Shown here in pieces: positions 7,910-15,142 of a DNA stretch of 64,000 nucleotides. The stretch is from Longimicrobium sp. Its GTDB lineage: Bacteria; Gemmatimonadota; Gemmatimonadetes; Longimicrobiales; Longimicrobiaceae. The position numbers were made by a program, and so were the translations under genes. The notes under the pieces were generated by a model. It was not told the origin of the DNA and did not search any database. It saw nothing but the letters and a program-made list of their open reading frames with translations. Location: positions 1 through 64,000 of the forward strand of contig DASUYB010000198.1 of NCBI GenBank assembly GCA_036377595.1. Direction: 5' to 3'. Positions within the stretch are counted from its first letter, which is position 1; every line of letters begins with the position of its first letter.

Positions 7910-10063
7910 TCAGGGTAGGTCTGCGCGGCTCAGGCGCAGGTCCAGGCGCACCCGCCGCCCCGGCTCGGGATAGCCGGCGATCAGCGACTGCTTCTCGTCG
8001 AACAATCGGTCCACGGTCACCGCGCCCACCGCGGCCCAGCGGCCCAGCCGCCATGCGCGCGACACGCCGGCGCCCGCGCTCCAGAAGCCGGGGAGCGCGT
8101 TGGCCTTCTCGGGCGCGGGGTAGCGCAGGCCGGTGTAGCGCGCGGCCACCTCCGCCCGCCACGCGCCGGGCGCCCACTCCGCGCGGAACATCCCGGCGTG
8201 CGCGGGGCGATACGCCACCTGGATCCCGCTGTCCTCGCCGTCCAGGACGTACGTGATACGCGCGACGGACCACGATCCTGACAGGCGGAGATCCGCCGCC
8301 GGCACCGCGGCCTCCATGCGCGCGTCCACGCCGCGGCGCGCGACGTCCACGTTGCGCGGGCTCCAGCGGAAGGCGAAGTCGGGGAGCCAGACGATCATCC
8401 CCTTCACATCGCCCGTGAACGCGGCGGCGGAGAGGGAGAGGTCGGCGCCGCCCATCCGTCCCCCCAGCGACGCCGCCAGCTCCCACTCGTTGGGCACGCG
8501 CTCGGGGCGGAGATCGGGATTGGGGACCACGCCCACGCCCTCGCGGAAGAACTGGTCTCCCAGCGAGGGCGGGCTGAAGCTGCTCCGGCTGGCGAGCTGT
8601 ACCCGCAGCGCGCCGAACGAGGTCCCCGCGGTGAGCGCGCGGCTGGCGAACCAGTCGCGCGTCACCCCGTCGCGGTCCACCCGTCCCTCGGCGGAGAGGT
8701 CGATCAGCTGGCGGGAGATGGAGATCACCCCCGCCGCGTGCGCGAACGCGCCGAAGTCGCGGCGGGTGCGCGGCGCGTTCTCCCCCAGTGCGCCGGCGTC
8801 GACGTGCTGCACCCCCGCGTCGATGCCGCCACCCGCGGTGCGGAAGACGCCGTCGCCGAGCGCGCGCTCCGCCTCGACGCGGAGGTCGGCGGCGCGGACG
8901 CGGGTGGTGTCGTCGTATGCCACCCCGAACGGCGGCGCGGGGTCGGCGAAGCGGGCGCGCTGCGTGGCGCCGGAAAGGAGCGCGGAGAGCGTCGTCCGCG
9001 CCCCCGTGCGCCGCCAGCCGAGCGACGCGCGCCCGCGCCCCATCTCCTCGCGCGCCTCCGGCGAAGGCGTGTGGCCGGTGCCGGGAAGGCCGCGGCGCAG
9101 CGCGTCCCATCCCCCGCGCGCGCGCAGCTCGCCGCCCGCGAGCGGCGACGACACCGCGCCGAACGCGCTCCACTCGTCCAGGTCGTCGTTGGTGCGGCGC
9201 AGCATCGTCGGGTCGTTCACGTCGCGGCGGTAATCGAAGCCGCCGCCGATCCGGCGCAGGTGGCCGCCGACGCTCCACGCCGTCCGCCCCGCGGCCCCCC
9301 CTGCTTCCCCCCCGCCCGACCACTCGCCGAGCGAGCCGGCGGAGAGCTCCAGCCCTTGGCGCGGCCGGGCGGCGCGCGTCTCGATCAGCACCACGCCGGC
9401 CTGTGCATGCGGCCCGTACCGCGCCGTCCGCGCGCCGGGAAGCACGGTCACGCGCTCGACGGACGACGCGGGAACGGCGCTGAGGTCGGCCTCGCCGGTG
9501 ACGGGATCGTTCAGCGCCACGCCGTCCAGCAGCACCAGCACCTCGTCCGCCGCGCTGCCGCGGATGGTGACGGTCCGTGCGCCCGTCGGCCCGTTGCCGC
9601 GCACGACCACGCCGGGGACGCGCTCCACCACCTCCGCCGCCGTCCGCGCGCCGCTCGCCTCGATCTCCGCACGCGCGACGGTGCCGCCCGCCGCCTCGGC
9701 CTCCGCCGTCACCCGCAGCGCCGACAGGGCCACGGGGAGCGGCTCGAGGGAGATGGAGAGGCGCGCCGTCTCGCCGTTGCGCACCGTCGCGGCCACCTCG
9801 CGCGACGCGTACCCGGTGCGGCGCACGAGGATGCGGTACTCGCCCGGCTCCAGCCCGCGCAGCCGGAACGCGCCCGCGCCGTCCGTCCGCGCCGCCAGCG
9901 GCGTCCCCGCGAGCTCGACGGACGCCGCCGCGACCGGTGCCCCGTTCGCCGCGTCCGTCACCGTCCCCGCCAGCTCGCCGGGAAACTGCGCGAGCAGGCG
10001 GATGGGGGCGATGAGGAGCAGGAGGACAAGGATCAGTGCGGCCGCGGCGCGGGAGCCCCCCAC
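7910..10063 (-). CDS. btuB: TonB-dependent outer-membrane receptor, BtuB-like
   Basis: About 717 residues. After a hydrophobic signal segment (RAAAALILVLLLLIAPIRLLAQ) comes a carboxypeptidase-regulatory-like domain (FPGELAGTVTDAANGAPVAAASVEL, about residues 24-100). Next is the plug (TAAEVVERVPGVVVRGNGPTG, TVTIRGSAADEVLVLLDGVALNDP, SVERVTVLPGARTARYGP), then a long beta-barrel. Cobalamin as substrate is inferred from the riboswitch and btuFCD directly upstream. It would need TonB-ExbB-ExbD, for which genes lie at 34534-38238. Start is uncertain: the GTG at 10063 begins the signal segment, whereas an ATG at 10174 would overlap the btuD stop but translate a hairpin repeat and a tandem GGGCACT repeat as an N-terminal tail. 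The protein ends LRLSRADLP rather than in the usual aromatic residue. Confidence 0.85.
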   Translation of the reverse strand: MGGSRAAAALILVLLLLIAPIRLLAQFPGELAGTVTDAANGAPVAAASVELAGTPLAARTDGAGAFRLRGLEPGEYRILVRRTGYASREVAATVRNGETARLSISLEPLPVALSALRVTAEAEAAGGTVARAEIEASGARTAAEVVERVPGVVVRGNGPTGARTVTIRGSAADEVLVLLDGVALNDPVTGEADLSAVPASSVERVTVLPGARTARYGPHAQAGVVLIETRAARPRQGLELSAGSLGEWSGGGEAGGAAGRTAWSVGGHLRRIGGGFDYRRDVNDPTMLRRTNDDLDEWSAFGAVSSPLAGGELRARGGWDALRRGLPGTGHTPSPEAREEMGRGRASLGWRRTGARTTLSALLSGATQRARFADPAPPFGVAYDDTTRVRAADLRVEAERALGDGVFRTAGGGIDAGVQHVDAGALGENAPRTRRDFGAFAHAAGVISISRQLIDLSAEGRVDRDGVTRDWFASRALTAGTSFGALRVQLASRSSFSPPSLGDQFFREGVGVVPNPDLRPERVPNEWELAASLGGRMGGADLSLSAAAFTGDVKGMIVWLPDFAFRWSPRNVDVARRGVDARMEAAVPAADLRLSGSWSVARITYVLDGEDSGIQVAYRPAHAGMFRAEWAPGAWRAEVAARYTGLRYPAPEKANALPGFWSAGAGVSRAWRLGRWAAVGAVTVDRLFDEKQSLIAGYPEPGRRVRLDLRLSRADLP

Positions 10064-10078
10064 CCCGCGCTTAGCGCG

Positions 10079-10110
10079 ACCCTCCCCCCAAAACCGACTG
10101 GGGGGAGGGT
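10079..10110. repeat. AGTCGGTTTT-loop hairpin, copy 1
   Basis: ACCCTCCCCCC (10079-10089) pairs with GGGGGGAGGGT (10100-10110) around the core AAAACCGACT. The reverse of the same core, flanked by the same C/G runs, occurs at 56717-56749. It lies between btuD and the preferred receptor start. Confidence 0.7.
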
Positions 10111-10136
10111 GGAGGATCCCGCCGCCCCGCACGACT

Positions 10137-10163
10137 GGGCACTGGGCACTGGGCACTGGGCAC
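10137..10163. repeat. Tandem CACTGGG repeat
   Basis: The 7-base unit CACTGGG is repeated four times just after the btuD stop. Related GCACT-based runs lie at about 21017-21032 (CACTCAG units), 31338-31369 and 63570-63600 (GTGCGA units). Confidence 0.7.
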
Positions 10164-11009
10164 TTACGCCGCATCGGCATCCTCTTCGCGCCGGCCGAGC
10201 ATCTCCGCGCATGACTCGCCGGAAAGCGGGACGACCTGAGGCGCGCCGGCGTCGGGGCCGGGGCCGGGGTGGCGGTCGATCCGGACGGGCCAGCCGTACA
10301 CGCGCTCCACCGTCTCCCGCGCCAGCACCTCGGCGGGCGTGCCGGTAGCGGCCACGCGCCCATGATCCAGCAGCACCAGCCGGTCCGCATAGCGCGCGGC
10401 GAGGTTGAGATTGTGCGTCACCAGCAGCACCGTCGTTCCCGCGCGGCCCAGGTCGCGCAGGAGCTCGAAGATGGCCATCTCGTGGCTCACGTCGAGCGCC
10501 GCCGTGGGCTCGTCCAGCGCCAGCGCCGACGGCTCCTGCGCCAGCGCCCGCGCCACCCGCGCCCGCTGCCGCTCGCCGCCGGAGAGCGTGGAGATGGGCC
10601 GCTGTGCGAACGCCAGCACGTCGCACCGCTCCATCGCCCGCTCGACCGCGCGCCGGTCGGCGTCGCGCTCGCGCCGCCAGGGGCCGAGGTGGGGATAGCG
10701 CCCCATCGCCACCATCTCCCGCACCGTCATCGGGAAGACGGCCTCCTCGCCCTGAGGCACCACGCCCACCGCGCGGGCGATCTCCTCCCGTCCCCACTGC
10801 GCCACCGGACGCCCGTCCAGCTCCACCGCGCCGGCGGAGGGGGAGAGGATGCCCAGCATCAGCCGCAGCAGCGTCGACTTTCCCGATCCGTTGGGGCCGA
10901 GGACGGCCGTGCACGCGCCGGCGGGGACCTCCACCGTCACCCCGTCGACGGCGCAGCCGGTGGCCTCCGGGTAGCGGAAGGTGAGGCCGCGGCAGCTCCA
11001 TCCGTTCAC
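10164..11009 (-). CDS. btuD: Cobalamin/metal-chelate ABC transporter ATP-binding protein
   Basis: 281 residues, cytoplasmic ATPase of the B12 importer. Walker A is [13 protein letters not shown] (about residues 36-48), the Q-loop is VVPQGE, the signature is STLSGGERQRARVARALAQ, Walker B is ALALDEPTAALD, and the switch His is in LLVTHNLN. The GTG start at 11009 overlaps the btuC stop as GTGA, indicating translational coupling. A longer open frame upstream is antisense-like reading of btuC. The C-terminal ~30 residues beyond the core are poorly conserved in character. FecE-type siderophore ATPases look similar; the riboswitch decides for cobalamin. Confidence 0.93.
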   Translation of the reverse strand: MNGWSCRGLTFRYPEATGCAVDGVTVEVPAGACTAVLGPNGSGKSTLLRLMLGILSPSAGAVELDGRPVAQWGREEIARAVGVVPQGEEAVFPMTVREMVAMGRYPHLGPWRRERDADRRAVERAMERCDVLAFAQRPISTLSGGERQRARVARALAQEPSALALDEPTAALDVSHEMAIFELLRDLGRAGTTVLLVTHNLNLAARYADRLVLLDHGRVAATGTPAEVLARETVERVYGWPVRIDRHPGPGPDAGAPQVVPLSGESCAEMLGRREEDADAA

Positions 11010-11992
11010 GCGGCCCTCCGTCGCAGCAGCCAGACGAAGAACGGCACGCCCACGAACGCCGTCACCACGCCCACGGGCAGTTCGGTGGGCGCGGCGGCGG
11101 TGCGCGCGAGGGTGTCGGCCAGCACCACGAACGCGGCGCCGAGCAGCACCGAGGCGGGGATCAGGAAGCGGTGGTCCGGCCCCCACAGCATCCGCACCAC
11201 GTGGGGGACGACGAGGCCGACGAAGCCGATCACCCCGCTCACCGCCACGGCGCCCGCGGTCAGCAGCGACGCGGTGCCGTAGGCCAGGAGCTTGGTGCGC
11301 TCCACCCGCGTCCCCAGGTACGCGGCCGTCTCCTCCCCCACGGAGAGGAGGTTGAGCGGGCGGGCGAGGGCGAGCAGCAGCGTCATCCCCGGCACCATCG
11401 CCGCGCCGAGCAGCGCGATCCCGCGCCAGGTGGCGCCGGAGAAGCTTCCCATCATCCAGAAGATGGCGGAACGGAAGGCGTCGGCGTCGGCGAAGGTCAG
11501 CGCCAGCAGGATGCAGGCGTTGAAGAAGGCGCCCACCACCACGCCGGCGAGGAGCAGGATGCGCGTGTCCAGCGCCCTCCCCACCACGGCGGCAAGGCGG
11601 AAGACCAGGAGCACCGCGAACACCGCCCCCGCCAGCGCGGCCACGCCCACGACGCCCGCCGACGCCAGGGTACCGCCCAGGGCGATGGCGAACACCGCGC
11701 CCACCGCCGCGCCGCCGCTGATCCCCAGGATGTACGGCTCAGCGAGGGGATTCCGCAGCAGCGCCTGGAAGGTCGCGCCGCTGGCCGCGAGCGAGCCGCC
11801 CACCATCGCCGCCAGCACCGCGCGGGGAAGGCGGAGGCGGCGCACGATGGCGACGGTCGTGGGATCCGCCGTCCCCCGCACGCCGTCCATCACCTGGCGC
11901 AGGGAGAGCGGCACCGCGCCCAGCCGCACGGCCACCAGGAGCGCGGCGACGGCGATCGCCGCCAGCAGGGCCAGGCGCGCGAGCGGCTTCAT
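11006..11992 (-). CDS. btuC: Cobalamin ABC transporter permease
   Basis: 328 residues, the usual length for BtuC/FecCD permeases, which form the ten-helix dimeric inner-membrane channel. Family features are PRAVLAAMVGGSLAASGATFQALLRNPLAEPYILGIS near residues 58-96 (quoted here in parts: GGSLAASGATFQ, NPLAEPYILGIS), FWMMGSFSGATW in the middle, and SGVIGFVGLVVPHVVRMLWG close to the end. Start ATG at 11992 overlaps the btuF stop (ATGA), and its own stop overlaps btuD, so btuF, btuC and btuD are coupled in one transcript under the B12 riboswitch. Confidence 0.95.
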   Translation of the reverse strand: MKPLARLALLAAIAVAALLVAVRLGAVPLSLRQVMDGVRGTADPTTVAIVRRLRLPRAVLAAMVGGSLAASGATFQALLRNPLAEPYILGISGGAAVGAVFAIALGGTLASAGVVGVAALAGAVFAVLLVFRLAAVVGRALDTRILLLAGVVVGAFFNACILLALTFADADAFRSAIFWMMGSFSGATWRGIALLGAAMVPGMTLLLALARPLNLLSVGEETAAYLGTRVERTKLLAYGTASLLTAGAVAVSGVIGFVGLVVPHVVRMLWGPDHRFLIPASVLLGAAFVVLADTLARTAAAPTELPVGVVTAFVGVPFFVWLLRRRAA

Positions 11993-12930
11993 CGCCCGCG
12001 CAGCTCCGGGTGGATGGCGTCGCGAACCGCGCGCGCGGCTTCGGCCAGGTGCGGCCCGGGCTGGTTCACCACCTGCGAGGGAACGGAGACGCCGCGCCCC
12101 TCGCGCAGCGCGCGCAGCTCGCGCCACCCCACCGACGTCTTCAGCGCCTCCAGCCGCACCGTCCCCTGCTCGCCGATGGGGACGACCACGAAGTCGGGCT
12201 GGCGGCGCACGATCTCCTCCAGCGACACGTTGGGCCACAGCGCCGCCTGGTCGGCGAAGGCGTTGCGCCCGCCCGCGATCTCGATCACCTGCGACACGAA
12301 GGTCTTGGGCCCCGCGGTCATGGGCGGGTCGTTCCACACCAGGAAGAACACGGACGGCCGCGGCGAAGCGGCCACCGATGCGCGCACGGCGTCCAGCTCG
12401 CCCCGGATCGCCGTGGCGAGCGAATCCGCCGCGTCCGTGCGCCCGGTCAGGCGGCCGAGGCTGCGGATGGAGCGGAAGACGTCGGTGGTGTCTTCCAGCT
12501 TGACGGAGAAGACGGGGATGCCGAGCGCGGTCAGCCGGTCGCGCAACTCGGTGCGGCCGGTGGTCTCCCAGCCGAGCACCAGGTCGGGGTGGAGGGAGAC
12601 GAGCTTCTCGATGCTGGGGTCCAGCCCGCCGCCGACGGAGGGGAGCCGCTCCACCATCACCCCCCTGTCGTAGGCCGTCCGTCCCACCAGGCGCTCGCCC
12701 GCGCCCAGCGCGATCACCGTCTCCGTGGCCGCGGGGACGAGGGCGACGATGCGGCGCGCGGGGCGGGGAAGGGTGACGGTGCGCCCCGCGTCGTCCGTGA
12801 CGGAGACGGACGAGTCCGCCGCCGCCCCGCCGCGCGCGCGATCGTCCGCGCGTCCGCCGCACCCGGCAAGGAGCGCGGCCGCCAGCGCGGCGGCGATGGG
12901 GATGCGGCGCTTGGGATCCGTCGGAAACAA
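11989..12930 (-). CDS. btuF: Cobalamin-binding lipoprotein of B12 ABC importer
   Basis: 313 residues. The lipobox LAAALLAGC (Cys about residue 24) anchors the substrate-binding protein in the periplasm. The periplasmic-binding fold typical of BtuF/FepB follows: VTDDAGRTVTLPRPARRIVALVPAATETVIALG, with DPSIEKLVSLHPDLVLGWE and the C-terminal lobe IAGGRNAFADQAALWPNVSLEEIVRRQPD (each motif is part of a longer run). Translation starts at a TTG (12930). The only good Shine-Dalgarno, AAGGAC, is seven bases upstream and sits inside a strong hairpin, so synthesis is probably repressed when B12 is bound to the upstream riboswitch. Confidence 0.93.
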   Translation of the reverse strand: MFPTDPKRRIPIAAALAAALLAGCGGRADDRARGGAAADSSVSVTDDAGRTVTLPRPARRIVALVPAATETVIALGAGERLVGRTAYDRGVMVERLPSVGGGLDPSIEKLVSLHPDLVLGWETTGRTELRDRLTALGIPVFSVKLEDTTDVFRSIRSLGRLTGRTDAADSLATAIRGELDAVRASVAASPRPSVFFLVWNDPPMTAGPKTFVSQVIEIAGGRNAFADQAALWPNVSLEEIVRRQPDFVVVPIGEQGTVRLEALKTSVGWRELRALREGRGVSVPSQVVNQPGPHLAEAARAVRDAIHPELRGR

Positions 12931-12933
12931 GAA

Positions 12934-12968
12934 ACCCGTCCTTCCCGTAGAGGCGGGAGGGAACGGGT
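12934..12968 (-). promoter_or_regulatory. Hairpin sequestering the btuF ribosome binding site
   Basis: On the plus strand ACCCGTCCTTCCCG (12934-12947) is complementary to CGGGAGGGAACGGGT (12954-12968) with one bulged base. The btuF Shine-Dalgarno (plus GTCCTT, 12938-12943) is inside one arm, seven bases from the TTG start. This is the expected architecture of a translational OFF switch below a cobalamin aptamer. Confidence 0.7.
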
Positions 12969-13059
12969 GCGATGGCGGCGGGGCGACGTCCCCGATGGGG
13001 AAATGAAGCCAGAGGCCGGCGATCGGACCCGCTCCCCTCCCGCGAGGGGCGTTCGTGCG

Positions 13060-13265
13060 GGAGCGAAGGGACCGGTCTCCTGGCTCGAGGCGGCTGGCGC
13101 TCCACCTTCCCAGGCGTGTCGTACGCCCAGTGGCTGTGCGGGGGCTGGACCCCCGCGGAGCGGGCCGGGCCGGCGACCGTGGCCGCCGGGCCTCTCACAG
13201 TGGCGGGGCCGCGCCGGAGTTGCACCGGCTTCCGAATGGCCCCCTCGCGTCGTGTTGTCGCGGGA
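13060..13265 (-). ncRNA. Cobalamin (vitamin B12) riboswitch aptamer
   Basis: Read 5' to 3' on the minus strand, the hallmark elements occur in order: GGAAGCCGGTGCAACTCCGG (13233-13214), CCCCGCCACTGTGAGAG including the B12 box GCCACTGT (to about 13192), a long variable arm, then GAGCCAGGAGACCGGTCC (13086-13069). The aptamer lies upstream of btuFCD-btuB. Outer borders are approximate because the P1 helix was judged by eye. Confidence 0.92.
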
Positions 13266-13425
13266 AAGCTATGCCGCCGTCAAACCCCTGACAAGGTTCC
13301 GGCGTCCAACTCAAGGGAGCCGAATGGACGGTGTCACAAAATTCGGTACCCGCGCGTTTGAAAACACCTGTGGCGCGTCCAGTCCCTTGGGCGCGCCGGC
13401 CGGGCACCCCGATCCGCGCCATCGG

Positions 13426-13977
13426 ATGTTCGTACCCCACACGCCCTCAGCCCCGCGCACGCCGCTGCGCACCGCCGAATCCACCCCCTTCGCCCAGGAC
13501 AACCCGAGAACCCCCCGACGCCCCGCCGGACCGGCGGTGGCCGCCACGCTGGCGCCGTCGCTGCGCCGCGCGCAGCACCTTCCCGCGCGCCTGCGCGAGG
13601 CGCTGGCGCTGGCGTGCGACGAAGCGCGCAACATCCGCACGGTGGAGAAGCTGGCCACCGCCGCCGGGTGCGACCGCCGCACGCTGTGGACGCACTGGAA
13701 GCACACCGTGGGCGCCGGGCTGCGCCTGCAGGACTTCCTGCACTGGCTCCTCCTCCTCCGCGCCACGCACCGCAAGACGGCTGCGCGCGCCTGGGCCGAC
13801 GTGGCCGACGAGATCGGCATCCATCCCCACACGCTGGGCCGCCTGGCCCGTCAGCTCACCGGCAGCTCGCTGCGCGACCTGGCCGCGCGGGGGCACGCCG
13901 CGCTGGAGCACCGCTTCCAGACCGAGGTGGTCCCGCGCGTGCTGGTGCCGTCGCCGAACGGCCGCGGGCGGGCGTAG
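13426..13977 (+). CDS. Small helix-turn-helix protein (AraC-like HTH), sister of next gene
   Basis: 183 residues. After a Pro/Thr-rich N-terminus (1-45) there are two HTH-like units. The first is about 55-95 (LREALALACDEARNIRTVEK...AAGCDRRTLWTHWK). The second is LHWLLLLRATHRKTAARAWADVADEIGIHPHTLGRLARQL near 105-150, resembling the second HTH of AraC-type proteins. No effector domain is seen. It shares motif order with the gene at 14136 (AGCDRRTLW, LHWLLL.RA, IHPHTLGRLARQ versus VHPQTLARFARQ), so the two are tandem paralogues. It is transcribed divergently from the B12 riboswitch. The ATG at 13426 is assumed; no clear ribosome site was found. Targets are unknown. Confidence 0.7.
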   Translation: MFVPHTPSAPRTPLRTAESTPFAQDNPRTPRRPAGPAVAATLAPSLRRAQHLPARLREALALACDEARNIRTVEKLATAAGCDRRTLWTHWKHTVGAGLRLQDFLHWLLLLRATHRKTAARAWADVADEIGIHPHTLGRLARQLTGSSLRDLAARGHAALEHRFQTEVVPRVLVPSPNGRGRA

Positions 13978-14135
13978 CTTCGCGGCGGCGGCGGCGCGGC
14001 TCGCACCTCCGCGGTGCGCATCCGTGCCGCCCCGCGCGCGCATCCTTCCTTCTGACAGCATCGTTGCAGGCGTGAACCGCCGGGGCCTCCGCCGCGCGGA
14101 CGGTCCCGGGCCGCGATCCACCGCCGCGCCCGCCG

Positions 14136-14666
14136 ATGCACGCCGATCTCCTCCCGCTCCCGTCACCCCGCGCGGCCGCCGCGCCTCTTCGCCTCGTCCC
14201 CGCCGCCCGGAACGCGCAGGGACCCGTCCAGAACCTCGTTTTGGCGCTGCGGCGGTGCGCGTCGATCTCGCCGCGGCTGCGCGACGCGCTGCTGCAGGCG
14301 TGCGCCGCGCCGCGCCCGTTCCGCAGCGTCGCCCGCCTGGCCGCCGCGGCCGGGTGCGACCGGCGCACGCTCTGGCGCGACTGGCGGCAGGCGATGGGCG
14401 ATTCGCACCCGCTGCGGCTGGAGGACGTGCTGCACTGGCTGCTGCTGGCGCGGGCGATGGAGATGCGGGCGCCGGGGCGTTCCTGGGGCGAGCTGGCCAG
14501 CGCCGTGGCCGTGCATCCGCAGACGCTCGCCCGCTTCGCGCGCCAGTTCACCCGCCGCTCGCTCCGCGGCGTGTCGGCCGACCCCGCAGCCGCGTCTGCC
14601 GCGCTCGAGCGCGCGCTCATCCCCTTCTTCGCCGACGACATCGCCGGCCGCGCGAACGCCGCGTAA
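14136..14666 (+). CDS. Small helix-turn-helix protein (AraC-like HTH), paralogue
   Basis: 176 residues with the same plan as the preceding gene: an N-terminal linker, then RLRDALLQACAAPRPFRSVA, AAAGCDRRTLWRDWRQ, VLHWLLLARAMEMRAPGRSW and VHPQTLARFARQFTRRSLRG, with a short C-terminal helix. Presumably a DNA-binding regulator; no ligand domain is visible. Separated by 158 bases from its sister, so they are probably separate units from a tandem duplication. A tandem-arm hairpin begins 12 bases after the stop codon and ends in a short T-rich stretch, so it may serve as terminator. Confidence 0.7.
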   Translation: MHADLLPLPSPRAAAAPLRLVPAARNAQGPVQNLVLALRRCASISPRLRDALLQACAAPRPFRSVARLAAAAGCDRRTLWRDWRQAMGDSHPLRLEDVLHWLLLARAMEMRAPGRSWGELASAVAVHPQTLARFARQFTRRSLRGVSADPAAASAALERALIPFFADDIAGRANAA

Positions 14667-14677
14667 AAAAGAAGGGC

Positions 14678-14755
14678 CTCACGCGGAGACGCGGAGAACG
14701 CGGAGAACTCACCCCGGCACCTGAGTTCTCCGTGTCCTCCGCGTCTCCGCGTGAG
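14678..14755. repeat. Tandem-arm hairpin repeat A
   Basis: Left arm 14678-14711 (CTCACGCGGAGACGCGGAG..., unit CGCGGAGA) pairs with right arm 14722-14755 (ending GCGTCTCCGCGTGAG); 32 of 34 positions are complementary. ATTCTTCT follows. First of nine related elements in the window. Confidence 0.85.
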
Positions 14756-14829
14756 ATTCTTCTGTTCACAGTTGACGCGGGAGCTCCGGCCGATCTTATT
14801 CGGAGAGCCATCGATCGGGAGAGAAGAGG

Positions 14830-15063
14830 ATGGAGATTGCGACCAGCACCGTTCACGACGACGGTGATTCGATCTCGACGTCCATTCCGCTGGTTGCCGT
14901 TCGTCACTTGGGGATAAAAGCGGGTGACGTGCTGCAGTGGATTGCGGACGAACGCGGAGGGTACCGTGTGATCGTCATCGATCCGCGGCGCGCTGCCGTG
15001 CTGAACGCGCACGGCGAGATCATCGAGGAGTACGTCGACGTCTTCCGAGACCTTGCGACGTAG
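14830..15063 (+). CDS. AbrB/MazE-like small DNA-binding protein
   Basis: 77 residues. The pattern TVHDDGDSISTSIPLVAVRHLGIKAGDVLQW, followed by YRVIVIDP (quoted in parts: DSISTSIPLVAV, LGIKAGDVLQW), matches the swapped-hairpin fold of AbrB/MazE/SpoVT proteins. In these, a G/D-S-x-x-I-x-IP turn leads to LGIKxGD. Such proteins are transition-state regulators or antitoxins. No toxin gene is adjacent: a terminator follows directly. The ATG follows GAGAGAAGAGG. The C-terminal EIIEEYVDVFRDLAT helix could bind a partner. Confidence 0.65.
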   Translation: MEIATSTVHDDGDSISTSIPLVAVRHLGIKAGDVLQWIADERGGYRVIVIDPRRAAVLNAHGEIIEEYVDVFRDLAT

Positions 15064-15084
15064 GTACGATCTCTAGCCAAGCAG

Positions 15085-15117
15085 AAGGGGCAGGCACGAT
15101 TCGCGTGCCTGCCCCTT
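15085..15117. terminator. Bidirectional terminator
   Basis: AAGGGGCAGGCACG (15085-15098) and CGTGCCTGCCCCTT (15104-15117) form a perfect 14-base stem with a five-base loop. It sits between the convergent genes ending at 15063 and 15143. Confidence 0.8.
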
Positions 15118-15142
15118 GCTTTCGCCTGATCGTCCGACGCGT

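Noticed and set aside
14830-15063. AbrB-like gene as half of a toxin-antitoxin pair
   Set aside because: No toxin-sized gene follows; a strong terminator lies 21 bases downstream.
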